A stretch of DNA of 64,000 nt from Lepidostoma basale (lineage: Eukaryota > Arthropoda > Insecta > Trichoptera > Lepidostomatidae): NCBI GenBank assembly GCA_022606425.2, contig JAHDVF020001569.1, positions 992,001 to 1,056,000 on the forward strand, given 5' to 3'. Positions 29,639-41,729 of the stretch are shown here, one piece after another. How positions within the stretch are numbered: the first letter of the stretch is position 1; every line of letters starts with the position of its first letter. The translations under genes were made by a program, and so were the position numbers. The notes under the pieces are model-generated. The model did no database searches. It saw nothing but the letters and a program-made list of their open reading frames with translations, and was not told the DNA's origin.

Positions 29639-31356
29639 AGAGCACCCGTCCTTTTAAGGTGGTCATCCCTTTCTTCTTGCGGCGATTGTATTATTGCTAA
29701 CGCCACGGACAAATTTGTAACCTTCCCGGATAATCAATTAAATATTCTCGTCATTCTGTGTCTCTTGGAGAAAATAGATTCGTGTTATAGTGTTTTATGT
29801 TCATATCACTTCTGGATGCAGCCACATTAGTGTTATGAATATCTTACACTTATTCAAATTGATTTTCTGTGAGCTTTCTCTTATATAATATTTTTTTAAT
29901 TAAAATTCATAATTACAATTTATTTTACGTAATTTAATCTTACGTGTAGTTAAATAAGATAGGAATTTTATATTATATTTTTTTTAATCGCAACCCATCC
30001 CACTTATTTCTAAAATATGCCTAAAACATTAAAAAAAAATTATTTGCATTAATATTAAATAATTATGTAGATTTTCACGGTATCTTGGTATTCTCTTCGA
30101 TCAATGTTTTGACGATCATTGCAGCCTCCACCAGAATTCACCCAAGATTCCAAAAAAAACATTTGTCTAATTTTTAGGAGTATCGTGGGATGGTTTGATT
30201 TAATCATTGGGGTATTAAATGCCTTTGTTTAATGCCAAAAGGTTAGTTACTTACCAATACCGACAAACATCTCCATTACTCAGTCATAAGATCTGGAACA
30301 AACATGGCCTGCGCACATTCGCTCTTTATAAGACGCATTGTCTCGTCCACCAAAATTTTGGTTTTCTCATTAAATAAATAATTTTACGTTTACTGTATGT
30401 AGTGTATTGGCAGAGGGACGACCATATCAAACAATCTGATCCTTTAGAGTTCTTTACTCTCTATGTTATCTTTAAGTTATTTTAGTTATAGTTGTATTAG
30501 GTTTTATTGTGTCTCCGATTTTCATCTGTTCAAACATAAAATGCTACTCTACAGTATTCCTCGGCTGACATCAATTTAATGGCCACGTCAGGTGCAGATC
30601 GGCAATGAATTACTTAAAAACAATAAAAATATTTGTAACGTGTTTTTATAACTATATTATAAAACAAAACAGTATTTTATATATATTATTTTCATTACTA
30701 TTATTATTATTTGTCTCTTTATATTTAATATCCAATATTAATAGTACAATGGAAACATTAGGTTTTTTCTTTGTTCAGAATTGTATCTAAAAAATGTTTG
30801 CCCGGTCATGACTATTTGTATCACACTAGTTTGAAAATAGAAACACAAAAGGCAGTTGGTTTGAAACCATGATTTTTCCGTGTGTTTATATTGAATGACA
30901 TATGTGCTCGTATCGGTTATTAACAATGTTATTCTTTTAAACTAAAATATATGACGAAAGTTTACATTATAATGAATGTATTAAGAATGTTTGATACTTT
31001 AGTCGTACGAAGGCGATTGTCTGAAGCGTTTGAGATGTTTCAGAGAATTGCCAGCGTCGTATGTCTAGTTATAACTGTAGATTTTTGAAGTTCTTGAATG
31101 AGAATGCTTTCTTTCGGCATTCACGGTCTAGAAAGTTCTTCATCGAATAATGCCTTCGGTAGTTAAAATTTGTAATTTGTATTTCTCTAGCATCATGATA
31201 TCTTATAAATAAATAAATACAGACTTTGTAAATGGGAATTTTAGCTTGTACTAAATCTCATTTGTATTAGGATGTGTTATATACATATGTAGTATCATTT
31301 TCAGCTGTCTCAGAGCAACACCAACAATTCAACATGTTTCATGTTCCTTCATTTTA
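29639..31356. other. PRMT1 3' UTR and downstream sequence
   Basis: AT-rich, no ORF. The poly(A) site is not certain; AATAAATAAATA at about 31207 is one candidate. Confidence 0.4.
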
Positions 31357-31668
31357 TTAACCTCTAAAGTGCAGCTGGCTACATTTGCAGTCCAAAAAAT
31401 GGTTTTGAACTGCATTTGCAGCTCATATTTGAATGTATCTTATAACCTTTTTTTTTTTACTGTAGTTCCTGCATTTGTGCTGCATTTGCAGCTCATATTT
31501 GAATGTATCTTATAACCTTTTTTTACTGTAGTTCCCCACTACTTAATTTGTACGTAATATTATGATGAACTGTGACTGTTGTCTGGGCTTTAAATGTAGC
31601 TAACTGCAGATTGATACCTTTTTTTTTTTTTTTTACTGCGAATGAAGTCAGCCGCACAATAGGGGTTA
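31357..31668. mobile_element. TTAA-type MITE (copy 2)
   Basis: TTAACCTCTAAAGTGCAGCT at the left and ACTGCGAATGAAGTCAGCCG ... AGGGGTTAT at the right. An internal block with TGCATTTGCAGCTCATATTT is duplicated in tandem. Confidence 0.68.
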
Positions 31669-32334
31669 TTATAAATTATTAGTTGATCATGTAAAACTAC
31701 AGGAGTCAAAATAATATTTATTTATAATTCTGTAACATTATTTAGACTTGTCTTTTGTAATTTAAAATTATTTTTTCACATTAATTTGTATTAAAAACAC
31801 AAGTAAATATATTTTATATTTACGTATTCAATATTATGTGTTATAGAAAACATTACATGAATTTAAACTAGTCAAATTAAAATTTTGTATCGGATATGTT
31901 GTAGTTCACTTATTTTAATTTTTACAATTGAAATATTTCGTTCTAATACTCTTTTAAATCATGAATTCCAATTGTTTGATTTCATTTGAAGTTTTACATT
32001 ATTGCTCTGGCAACATTAAATTTATTTGGTTTTTCATTTGTTTTCTGTAGAACGAGTCTAGATTTTGAATAATTTTATAAATTAAAATTGTTTGGTTTTC
32101 CTTTAAGGCGGCTGACTGTATGGATAATCCATTGTTCACTAGGCTAAGGTGTGTCAGCATTCCAGTTTGATCCAGAATAATCTACAATATTTCCCATTTG
32201 GCCCCAATGACTGCCTGCATGGACGCTTGTTACATTAGCCCTAGACACTACAATACTCCCATCTCTTCTTGATAATTCTGTATAAATGATAATTAAAGTT
32301 TTATTTGGGAACTTGTGTATTTGATGCTAAATAA
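31669..32334. other. intergenic AT-rich sequence
   Basis: Nothing supported here. Confidence 0.4.
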
Positions 32335-32512
32335 TTGAGGGCTGGACATTACAAAGGTGCCAAGTATAAAAAAGGTAAAAATGAGATTTTGATCCCAATT
32401 GGTGTTAAATGTAAAAGCCATTAACTGTGCAAAGCAAATGAACAGTGAATTGTAGTTCAAATGTCGCTCTAAAGATGACACCCATGTTATATGACATGCA
32501 ACCATAAACAGT
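32335..32512. repeat. dispersed repeat, unclassified (copy 3 of 3)
   Basis: GGGCTGGACATTACAAAGGT and about 150 bp after it match 7769-7935. Confidence 0.6.
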
Positions 32513-32844
32513 TTTCTCTATTTTCATTTGTTTTATGTTTAAATCACTTAGCAACTTTGTAATAACCAAGCCTTCAATTTATTTTGGCTAACTAATTTAT
32601 TCATATTAAATATGTTTACAAAGAACATGTAAATGTTAAAATATTCAATTATTATGATGATTGACCTTTTGATGAAATATATATTTTTGTCTGTTTATGA
32701 GACCAAATTAAAGTTTAATTATTAATACTTATTAGATTTGTAGTTATCAAAAATATGCATAAAAAAATATGAGTTATATATGGAAATTGTCTCATAAAAG
32801 TATCAATTTGAGAATTTGGCAGTAATCAAAGGATGATATAGTTT

Positions 32845-33060
32845 TTTGTTTCTTGAACAATGATGTAAAACACTACATTAAATAATTAATACGAATTAAA
32901 TAATCAGTTTTATTATAATTTATGGGAATGAGATGTTTTGCCTTTCTAAGGCATCAAATGTTGACACTTGAAAATGCTTTCAAAAGGTGAAATATGACAA
33001 TCCCATAAATAATAATAAAACTTCTTGAAAACTGATGTTTTATTAAAATTAATTATGGAC
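32845..33060. mobile_element. MITE with inverted repeats, GATGTAAAAC family
   Basis: Inner arms AATCAGTTTTATTATAATTTATGGG-like and CCCATAAATAATAATAAAAC-like are inverted, followed outwards by TTAATACGAATTAAATAATC and its degraded mirror. Relatives at 37970-38110 and 38480-38660. Confidence 0.6.
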
Positions 33061-33581
33061 AATATAATATTATGATTATGCACTTCCTGTATTACTGTCA
33101 AATTTCTCGATTTAAAATTTTGTCTAATCATTCACTTAATAAATTTTACAATGGTTAACTATTGTTTTTTGTTTATATGTATTTAATTTATTCTCTGATA
33201 TCCGACATGCATGTATGTAGTTAAATGCCAAATGGTGCGTTTTAATTATACGTAAACTGTAAAGGTGATAGCAAACTAGCCGATAGTGCGTGTTTTGGTC
33301 CACTCGGTAGCGGAGATGGTGGTCTAGAGGCTTTTCCCCCACTTCAAAGGGAGGTGCGTGTCTGTGAATGTGGATTGGTTTTGTAATTTAGATTTTTTTA
33401 AGTAAAAATGATAATGTTCAGATAGGAGGCGAACATCGGTACGATCAACTCCATAGTTGCTTGTTACTGATTCTGATACTTGCGTAATAAATTTAATACA
33501 ACATTTCTTTGGTTTTATTTTAATTTTATTTTTACTGTGATCTAAATTCGACCTGTGATCTATATTGTGAGTTTTTTTGTA

Positions 33582-34204
33582 TAAACTCTTTGGTTGCCGA
33601 CACTTTTAGGATTAATATACCAAAATAGCCAGGATTTTAGATAAAGTAATTCAATATTAAAATGTGTTATATAATTTTCAAATAGTCTGTAAAATACACA
33701 TTTTAATTTATCGAAATTAAAACAAATATATTTTATATTATATTTTGTCAGTATCTTTAATATGAACACCTGCAACTAGCATGTGTATATGAATTTCTGG
33801 GTCAAGAGCGAGACAAAAAGTTACTACTGTAGTTTCGTACGCACGTTAATTTTATCTCGGCATGCAAAAAATATTCCCAGCCGAGTCCAGACACTATGAG
33901 TAATGTATAACAAATGTATCTAAACAAAATGGACAGACACGAGACCCTTAATAGCTGGCTGTACACTGTTATTTTTTACGCCGTGCCCATTAACTACGAA
34001 ATAACACCAAATTTTCTTATGCATTTAATGAAATCTTATGCTTTTTTTATTGAAATTATATTTAAATGTGGCACTGACTCACTCCCTCACACTCTGTCTA
34101 AAACGTATATGATTCTTTTATAAATTATGGCTTTGATTCGTCGGATTCGGCACTTCTCGCTAGTTTAGCGAAAGTCGATCGGATTTCCGCAACCAAAGGG
34201 TTAA
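33582..34204. mobile_element. 623-bp TTAA-type element, eroded left end
   Basis: Left TAAACTCTTTGGTTGCCGAC and right TTTCCGCAACCAAAGGGTTAA are inverted. The right end keeps TTAA; the left is TAAA. No ORF. Confidence 0.5.
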
Positions 34205-36060
34205 TACACGGCTAATTAATGTGGGGGTAATGTTTATATATACAAAGGTAAGTTAAAACGAATATAACAATGTATTCTTTTAATAATTTACAATTATGAT
34301 AGTTGGTTGCCCCTTATATATTTTCGGTCATAAGTTGTAGTGTTGCCACTGCAGATAAATTTCTAAAAAAACAAGTAACTAAAATATATTATAATACTAT
34401 ATATTGTGCTTATTCAATAATCCTTAGGTACACGGGCACGTCTGTGTTTCTTGGCGTCCTCTTCGACCGACATTTAGGAGATTGTTGCAGTCTCCATCTT
34501 CAAGTTAATTGTTTTTAATAAATGTTTCAATTACCCTGCAAATGAAGACTGCAACGATCTCCGAAACAGGACATAGGATTCCCACCGCTTACCCGAAGCT
34601 GTTATAGGCGAACGGCGCCTTTCGTCAGCTTCGCTCATTCATTCCCTTGGCCCGTCCCTCGTCCATGCGGGATTTGTGTTGGAAAAATTATATGTAAGAA
34701 ATCAAGAGAGATCCAGGCCACATTTAATCTACTCCTATTTTCCTCTATGTCTCGCCAGACTTAAAATATTCCTAAACAAAATATGAAAAAAGGGACACGG
34801 GATTATATGAGAAGCTGGAGACACATGACAGCGGGAAATGAAAGGCGGGTCAGAGGAGACAAATGCGGAATGGCGTGAGTACGCACAACTCTATTATTTA
34901 TAACGGACACGGGAAAGGCAACGCCATCTCGAAAATTACGTTATAACAAGCCGTAATGTTTCTTTGATATAGTCTATGGTTTATTTTGTAGAGGCCGACC
35001 AGTTATTCGATTTTCCCTGGAGACGCATGTCGGCGTGCAAGTTTATCGACTTAATTTCAATAATTTTTATTTATTTTGTTATTATTTCCGGTAAAATCTT
35101 TGAGAATTCATAAAATACGTAAATATATGTGTATTTGATATGTCTGTGTCATAAATTTAAGTTACAGTTGATAAGTTTCTTGTTTTCAGTATCGCGTGTG
35201 ATTTGACATTTACAAATAAGTGCTTTTTTGTGTTTTTAAATTTAATGTTATTAAACACAAAATATTTCTATTTCAATTGAATAATTTCAAATTTGGCGAT
35301 TGTTGTTATTCTTTCAAACAGATTATTTTTATTTTTTATTAATTTGTGCTATAGGATGTTAAAAGTATATTATTATTATTATTATTATTTTTTATCTAAA
35401 TGAGTCGGGTGTTTCGAGTGTTACTATTGTTGTTGCGGACTAATCGCAGCTTAGGTATTATATATTTATTAAACTTTAAATGCAGTTTCAGTCTGTCAGA
35501 TTTCTTTGCCCATTCTTTCTGACAGTAATAATCGAATCGGTAGATCTAAGAACTTAATAAAATATATATTGAGTACAAAAACACGTTTTCAGTAATCGTA
35601 GATAGCAAAGGAGGTACTGGTATGGTCAAGTCCAAAGAATGGACACCACCAGACTCTACTATATTGCACTACATAACCAGCTTCACGGGACTCATCCTCG
35701 TGGAAGACCTCCTAAAAGATGGAAGGATAGCTGGGAACTCACCTCACAGAAGGAGCGACTCTCTGGAGAACAGACCACATAGGTTTATAGTAAGGAAGAA
35801 GGAGAAAAATAAGTGTTTTACATGATTGTTCAAGAAACACCAATCGTGGAATAAGGATTGAAATAATACTATGGTTAAAATAAATGAAAATAAAAAGCTT
35901 CGTATGTTTGTTTATTATATTTATTTCATAAAACGAGCATTCCAATCGTAAAATTGTAAATAGCAATCTTTAATAACCAATTGAATAAATATAATAAGAA
36001 AAATAGTCAATAAATAACTTGTCTAAAATATAATCAATTACTTCTATATTAGCCTTCACT
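34205..36060. other. intergenic, repeat pieces only
   Basis: 34560-34740 resembles 39410-39540 (CCGCTTACCCGAA.CTGTTATAGG and TTTCGTCAGCTTCGCTC), so it is a dispersed repeat. 35620-35775 is a LINE fragment. A (TTA)n run is at 35362-35388. A leucine-rich reading starts at ATG 35400 but has no supported continuation. Confidence 0.45.
35620..35775 (+). mobile_element. LINE 3' coding fragment (RPPKRWKDSW type)
   Basis: One frame reads RMDTTRLYYIALHNQLHGTH then RGRPPKRWKDSW, typical of the end of RTE-class ORFs. A short relative is at 41380-41460. Confidence 0.6.
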
Positions 36061-36069
36061 TTGTGTTGT

Positions 36070-36215
36070 GGATTCATATTTATAACTGCACTTAGAATTA
36101 CAACACTTTATTTCACTTATCACCGACATGTTTCGGTTATGTTATAACCGAAACATGTCTGTGATAAGTGATAAAAAGTATTTTAATACTAAGTGCAGTT
36201 ATATTTATTCAAATT
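36070..36215. repeat. ~146-bp near-perfect palindrome
   Basis: Two arms of about 72 bp meet at a 2-base centre (TTTCGGTTAT-GT-TATAACCGAAA region). Outer arms carry ATAACTGCACTTAG and CTAAGTGCAGTTAT. It ends about 65 bp past the stop of the CCC-repeat gene, so its transcript may include the fold. Confidence 0.75.
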
Positions 36216-36279
36216 TGATGAATTAGTTCATTTACAGCTACAATATGAACGATATTTATATATCGCATAGTTACGTCTG

Positions 36280-38826
36280 TTACTTCCTGTAGAAGCTTGA
36301 GAAGACCGGCTTGTATGATCTATAGGCATCGTCGCAGCAGCATTCCGCTATGAGATGAGATTCGCGACAGGAGTTGGCGAAGATGTAATTACAATCAGCG
36401 TATTCACATTCAAACGAATTCCCAGTATCTACAACAATAGAAGCATCATAGTAAATTAGAAAATAAAGCTCAGACAATTGATACCTACAATTGACAAGTC
36501 AGAAGATCCAAGTCCCTATAAGGAACATCCAAGTGTGTCTGCCGTAAACACATAGCAATACAACAATGAATAATCGCTGCCGACTTTGACTGACAAAACT
36601 ATGAAGTTTTGACAGTCAAAGTCGGCAGCGATTGTATAGTTGATTCACAAACCGAAGAGCTATTGCTTATGTGTTAGTATGGTACTCTTTCTTGAAATCT
36701 GATTGGTTGCCGGGTCAAATGCGTCAAACATACTAGGTGATTCGAAATATACTCGTTTTGCAGGAGTGTTTTTAAAACATAATTTTTATTATTGATTAAT
36801 CGCAAATTTACCATGTCGAAATTATTAAAAGGAAAGCCACTTTCGGGGCTATTTTAAAATACATAATAACCTAAAATAATCATTACAATTAAGCCGATAG
36901 CATTTTTGTTAATTAAATAATAATAAAAATAACATGTCGATTTATTTAAATGTTTGAATTGATTGAAACATTTTTTGGTTTTCGAATCATAAGAAAGTAA
37001 AATAAAAATGGCATCTAGATTTTTTGTTAACGCACTGTCACTCATACTATTGCAAACGATCTCCCTGTAGTGAACGGACTCTACTTGCGAAAATTATCCT
37101 GTTAGTGGATATTAGGTACGCTATAATATAATGAAAAACTCTTACAATATCCATCTCCGCAGCAGCAAGAATCGTGGAGAAGCTTCCGCGAGCAATAGCT
37201 GAATACTGAGGAGTCGCAGATCGGGCAGGACGTCACGGGGCCAGGATACAGAGGGCCCGGCCCCGGGTACAGGGAGCCCCCATATATCGGGCCCCCGCCG
37301 CCGTAGCGGGCGGCCGGGAGCAGTGTGAGGCTCGATACTGAAAGAGAGATATTGGACAGTTTAATTGGTTTCAATAACACGATATTTGTTGGTGGTTATC
37401 TCAAGGATCTTCTTCTCATTCTTTTTGTCCTGTCACACCTCCGTGGTGCATAGGGCCTCAAGGAACCTTCTCCACCCGACTCTATCGCATGCCTGATGCC
37501 TAACATCATCCTAAGTGAGGCCTGCTGCCTTAACCTCGTCCTGCAGGGCTCTTCTCCAGATGGCTCTAGGTCTGCCTCGCTTCCTCTTTCCCCCCATAGG
37601 GAACAGTCTAGTGCGCCATGAGCGATGCAGGCTGGGTTCCGTTTCAGAGTGTGACTGATCCACTGCCATTTGCGTCTAGCGCGATCAAATAAATCAAATA
37701 TTGAATGTCGACCACGTGAGGGGTCGGAGAAATCGACTTGCGTGCATGACCTGATGTATGAATGTTGAGGAATCGAGAGAAATATGCCAGGAAAGAAAAG
37801 TGTGTCAGTTTGTTCTTTCTGCCTACACCTTTAGTGAGACGGGGTGATGGTTAGCTAGTTTCAAATGAAAGTTGAATAATTGGGGTGGAAATGGAATCTC
37901 TTAGACGAATGTTCGGTAAATCTTTATATGACAGAGTACCAAATGCAGATAAAAGATATTAATTGTTTTTTGCCAGTGATGTAAATCTCCATATTAAATC
38001 ATTAATACGAAAGAAAACGTCGGTTTTCTAGATTGTTTTGTCTTTGATAATGTTTTAGTGCCATAAAATATAATAACACTTCTAGAAAACAGACGTTTTC
38101 ATCATAATACGAGTATAAATAGGTAAAACCCGATGGTCATCAATAAAGTGTACTTTAATATTTTGAATACAAGAATGTGAGAGAGAAATACTTCGATTCT
38201 CTCCGAGATTAATTCGAAATGCACATAATGCGTATGCCCGAGAACGTTTCAGGATTATTTTGAAATTTGTTCTGATTATTGTTGAATGATAGTAATTAAG
38301 AAAATTTGATATTGTTAATTGTGAAATTTTTTAACATGTGTGAAAAAAAAGATTTTATATTACAATATAAAACTTCTTACTGATATCTACTTCGGACAGT
38401 GATCCAAGTTTTTAAAGGGTAAATATATCTTTACTTTCGTGAATATTTCAAGGGTTGCAATTAGTTATTTATTATTTCTTGGTCAATTATATAAATCTTC
38501 ATATTTTATAAATCATCAATACGAATGAATACCTCGATTTTCTAGATTGCTTTGTCTTTTATTATGACATTTGATAATGTCTTAGCAAGGTGAAACATGT
38601 CATCTCATAAAATATAATAAATCATCTAGAAAACAGACGTTTTCATTCGTATTAATTATTCAATTTATCACTTTAAATGGCGTTCAATTTATGTATATTT
38701 TTAAGTAGTTATTTTCAAAAGATTCGAAATATGAAATTTAATTTATTGCTACTTACCTGTATGAATAACCAATAGAACTGCTGCAGTATATAACCATAGA
38801 GATCGACTGACGATAGGGAGAAACAT
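36280..38826 (-). CDS. secreted cysteine-rich protein with two CCC repeats (unrecognised)
   Basis: Three exons on the minus strand: 38757-38826, 37146-37337 and 36280-36428, both introns in phase 1, 136 residues. Exon 1 is a signal peptide: MFLPIVSRSLWLYTAAVLLV then IHT. Exon 2 has a Gly/Pro/Tyr-rich stretch, then repeat 1: C-x2-C-x7-C-x8-CCC. Exon 3 holds repeat 2: C-x4-C-x7-C-x8-CCC. The repeats keep the same spacing and each is followed by a short acidic/Gly-Tyr segment. The mature protein has twelve cysteines, so six disulfides are possible. I do not recognise the family. The design suggests an extracellular matrix, defence or reproductive secreted protein, which is inference. All splice sites are GT-AG with strong acceptors (CTCTCTTTCAG, CTATTGTTGTAG). 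Confidence 0.8.
36572..36633. repeat. 62-bp hairpin-forming inverted repeat
   Basis: AATCGCTGCCGACTTTGACT and its mirror AGTCAAAGTCGGCAGCGATT enclose a short loop, with one mismatch in the arms. Weaker inverted similarity continues outside, so it is probably the core of a small MITE. It lies in intron 2 of the CCC-repeat gene. Confidence 0.7.
37400..37677 (-). mobile_element. LINE C-terminal fragment (WKWISHTL type)
   Basis: The minus strand reads WKWISHTLKRNP and then, after frameshifts, ESGGEGSLRPYAP. This is the terminal region of an RTE/Jockey-class ORF different from families A and B. Intronic. Confidence 0.65.
37678..37960 (+). mobile_element. RTE-like LINE 3'-end fragments
   Basis: 37678-37862 carries the family end and GTGATGGTTAGCTAGTT tail. 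37878-37955 is an extra piece of a more upstream part (VEMESLRRMFG). In the CCC-repeat gene's first intron. Confidence 0.78.
37970..38110. mobile_element. palindromic MITE (copy 1)
   Basis: AAACGTCGGTTTTCTAGATT and mirror CTAGAAAACAGACGTTTTCA, preceded by AGTGATGTAAATCTCCATAT. Confidence 0.65.
38480..38670. mobile_element. palindromic MITE (copy 2)
   Basis: Same family: CGATTTTCTAGATTGCTTTG and ATCTAGAAAACAGACGTTTT, with ATACGAATGAA and TTCATTCGTAT further out. Confidence 0.68.
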
Positions 38827-39174
38827 TTTTTATAAAACAAAATCTATTTAAATTTGATTCGAATACGCGTTCAAATGTTTTTGTTTATTGTTGATTTGTT
38901 TAATTGATTTTTGATTAGCGTTTTATTTGAATATAAATGTGTGTTTTATATTAAGAATCCCGTTTAAAGAAACTCCGAGAAGGTGACGAGCGGAATGATC
39001 GCTATAAACTGAGAGACACAAAGTTTCCTGGACAGGTTTTGAACAAAACTTGGGAATAAAATTCCGTTCCATATCTAAATACAGTTACATCGTAAAATTG
39101 TTCCTAACCGACACGAATGAACCACCAAATGTCTTATTAATATTTTACTTATTTTTTCAAATAAACAAACATAT

Positions 39175-39300
39175 TAACTAACCATCACGCCATTTCGCCG
39201 GAAGGCTAGAGAATTAACTGCTACACCACTCGATTCAAACAAATCTCTCTAAATTCTTTCACATTCACACAGCGAGTTATACACACACGTCGAACCCGAA
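39175..39300 (-). mobile_element. RTE-like LINE 3'-end fragment
   Basis: TTAACTAACCATCACGCCAT ... ACACACGTCGA is the reverse complement of the family end. Confidence 0.75.
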
Positions 39301-39409
39301 AAATTGAGACATTCTATCCAATCTTTATATTAAAATGAATGATTTCCATTTTTTTTAAATGTATTGTTGTCTGTGTTAATGCGAATATACTTAAATAGAG
39401 AAGGACTAT

Positions 39410-39540
39410 AGAGTGATTCTCGCCGCTTACCCGAATCTGTTATAGGACGCAGCTGCGCTCTTTCGTCAGCTTCGCTCGCGCTATCTCTAAGCCGTCTCCC
39501 ACCAAAACAAAAGGAACTCCAGGCTACATTTATGGTAATC
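39410..39540. repeat. dispersed repeat shared with 34560-34740
   Basis: CCGCTTACCCGAATCTGTTA, CTTTCGTCAGCTTCGCTCGC and CCAGGCTACATTTATG blocks match in the same order. Unclassified. Confidence 0.5.
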
Positions 39541-39594
39541 TATATTAAATTCTAAATTAACTGAACATATTTATATATATATTTTTTTTTTCTT

Positions 39595-39715
39595 GTGGTT
39601 GACAGAATTCCCAATGAAAAAGTAAGAAATGAATTTAAGGCGGATGAATGCGTCATAAATACAATTAAGAAAATTTCACTAAGATGGCTTGGAAATATGG
39701 AACGAATTATTATTA
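39595..39715 (+). mobile_element. RTE-like LINE internal fragment
   Basis: Encodes DRIPNEKVRNEFKADECVIN then KISLRWLGNMER, the mid part of the C-terminal region. Confidence 0.7.
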
Positions 39716-40080
39716 TGACGAATTTTTATGAATTAAAACATTGTTTTTTCCACTTTCGAGTATATTTTTCTCGACATGTTTCGAAGGCACACCTTCATCA
39801 TCGGGAGAACGATATAAACTAACTAAAATTATTACAAACTGAGTGAAAGAGCCTAGAATTATATATAACATGTGTTAGTTAACTTGGGTAGAACCAGGGA
39901 GATAACAATGGGTTAAATTTTGAAAGGATTTTTAGATGGAAGTAGTTGAGGGTGTTTTATTGCTCTAAGGCTATTGATTAAGTAAGGGGACAGTTTATAT
40001 TTTAAGACAAACAAATGGACATTGACACAAGATGGAAAAATAAAACGCCTCAATTTTATCTAAAATTTATTAGTATTATC

Positions 40081-40281
40081 TTGTTAAATCGCTCTTTACA
40101 TCATTACAGCGCAAACCAAATCGATGTAAAGGTTAAAGCTATCGTGTTGATTCTCGTGACATGTGATAGGTAGCTAATCTATCGCCATTTTATTGTCAAA
40201 TGAATTCTTCACGAGACCAAAGATAGTGTAACAATCACACTGCGATCGTTGTGAATCGAACCCAGGACCTTCGGTTTGTCT
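40081..40281 (-). mobile_element. tRNA-derived SINE
   Basis: SINE body from AAATCGCTCTTTACATCATT through TTTTATTGTCA to a B box (GATTCGAACC type), with the first part of the tRNA head cut off by LINE sequence at 40282. Confidence 0.78.
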
Positions 40282-40284
40282 GTT

Positions 40285-40550
40285 CGGTCGTCGAATGGAT
40301 GAGGGGAGAATAATTAAAAAGATATATACATGTAGTGTGATTTGAAAAATAAGTCGAGGTGGGAAAGGAAAACATGACATGACCAAATTAATCAATTATT
40401 GACATGTTCCAAGAACAACGGACGAGGGGGCGTGTCATGGTGTGTGAATGTAGAATATGCACGAGAGTTATGTCGGTTAGAACAGCATGACGGTCTATCC
40501 CCTCTGCCTATCTCTCCGGGAAACGGCGTGATGGTTAGTTAGTTAGTAAT
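40285..40550 (+). mobile_element. RTE-like LINE 3'-end copy
   Basis: From GRRMDEGRIIKKIYT to the ACGGCGTGATGGTTAGTTAG tail, with deletions. Abuts the SINE at 40081-40281. Confidence 0.78.
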
Positions 40551-40765
40551 ATAGATAATTTATATGCTGGTTTTAGCCAGAGAACGGAATACTCTACCAG
40601 GCGATTGATCGCAACGGTATATTTATAAAAAAGTGAGTCAATAAAAAATCTCGGAGTGCATGTGCTATTGTTTGGAAGTTCTTTGGAACCATCAATCGTT
40701 TCTGAGTCTTCGCGATAGACGACCGGTTAGATTCTTACGAGTATATACGAATCGCTTTGCAAAGC

Positions 40766-40975
40766 AATGCCGCCTCGAAATCACTGTTCATCAGGCCGTT
40801 ACAATGCTTCGAAGCCTACGTTTATCAAGCCGTAATGTTAAATTTATAAATCTAGGTCCGATCGATCTGACAGCTGTCAAATGTCAAACAATTTTGGTAA
40901 AAATATCTGGACTTTTTCGAAACAATTAATGAACATAAACATTTTTAACAATATTAATGTACTCGTATTATTATT
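40766..40975. repeat. unclassified repeat unit (copy 1 of 4)
   Basis: Shares CGCCTCGAAATCACTGTT, GACAGCTGTCAAATGTCAAA and TTTTTCGAAACAATTAATGA with 41730-42110 and 50730-51255. Confidence 0.6.
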
Positions 40976-40989
40976 GTTATGAATTTTGA

Positions 40990-41341
40990 GCTTGAATTTT
41001 GCTGATATTTGAAAGAAATGTAGAGCGAAATAAGGCATTATGAATAAAATTACGAAAGGATCGCTGCGTTGGTTCGGACATATATGGAGGGCATGGGTGA
41101 AGAAAGAATGGTTAAAAAAGTATTCGTTATCGATGTAAATGGAGTAAGACATAACATTGCATGACCAAATTAATAAAATATTAAAGGTTGGTCATGTCAG
41201 AATCCGGAAGAATTGACATGCGTGTATGGCTCCCTGTATGAATGTGGAGGAATCTAGAGAGGTATGTCAGGATAGAGTGGTGTGGCGGTCCATTCTCTCT
41301 GCCTGCCCCTGCTGGGAAACGGCGTGATGGTTTGTTGTTGC
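40990..41341 (+). mobile_element. RTE-like LINE copy, TTG-tail subfamily
   Basis: Frameshifted C-terminal region (RSLRWFGHIW, VCQDRVVWRSILSACPC) with tail GTGATGGTTTGTTGTTG. Confidence 0.83.
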
Positions 41342-41729
41342 GAAATAGAGGATATCGTTCAGTGGAGTAGATACAGCCGCTTATGAAATCCCCTCCGGAC
41401 ACCGCCTAACAGATGGAAGGACAGCTGGGCCTCATAATCCGACGAGACCTGATTTATTTGTCACAGATCGTCAGATCTATTAAAAGAAGAAGAAGACGAA
41501 GAAATATTTTTACAATATTATTGTATTATGTATTATTATTATGAATTTTGAGGCTTCTGATTATAAATTTTGAAGTTATTATGAATTTTGAGGTTACATC
41601 TAAAGATTATTTTGAACACTTTACATACCAAAGTTGTATACAAACTATATTATACAATTCAATGTGTGTTCAATATATTACTAGTACTTTTATAAAGTAA
41701 ACCCACTGAAGAAAATGCATAAACGCTAA

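Noticed and set aside
35400..35455. Leucine-rich start (MSRVFRVLLLLLRTNRSL) followed by GTATTA
   Set aside because: Looks like a signal peptide exon, but no downstream plus-strand exon continues it; the nearest frame is a LINE fragment.
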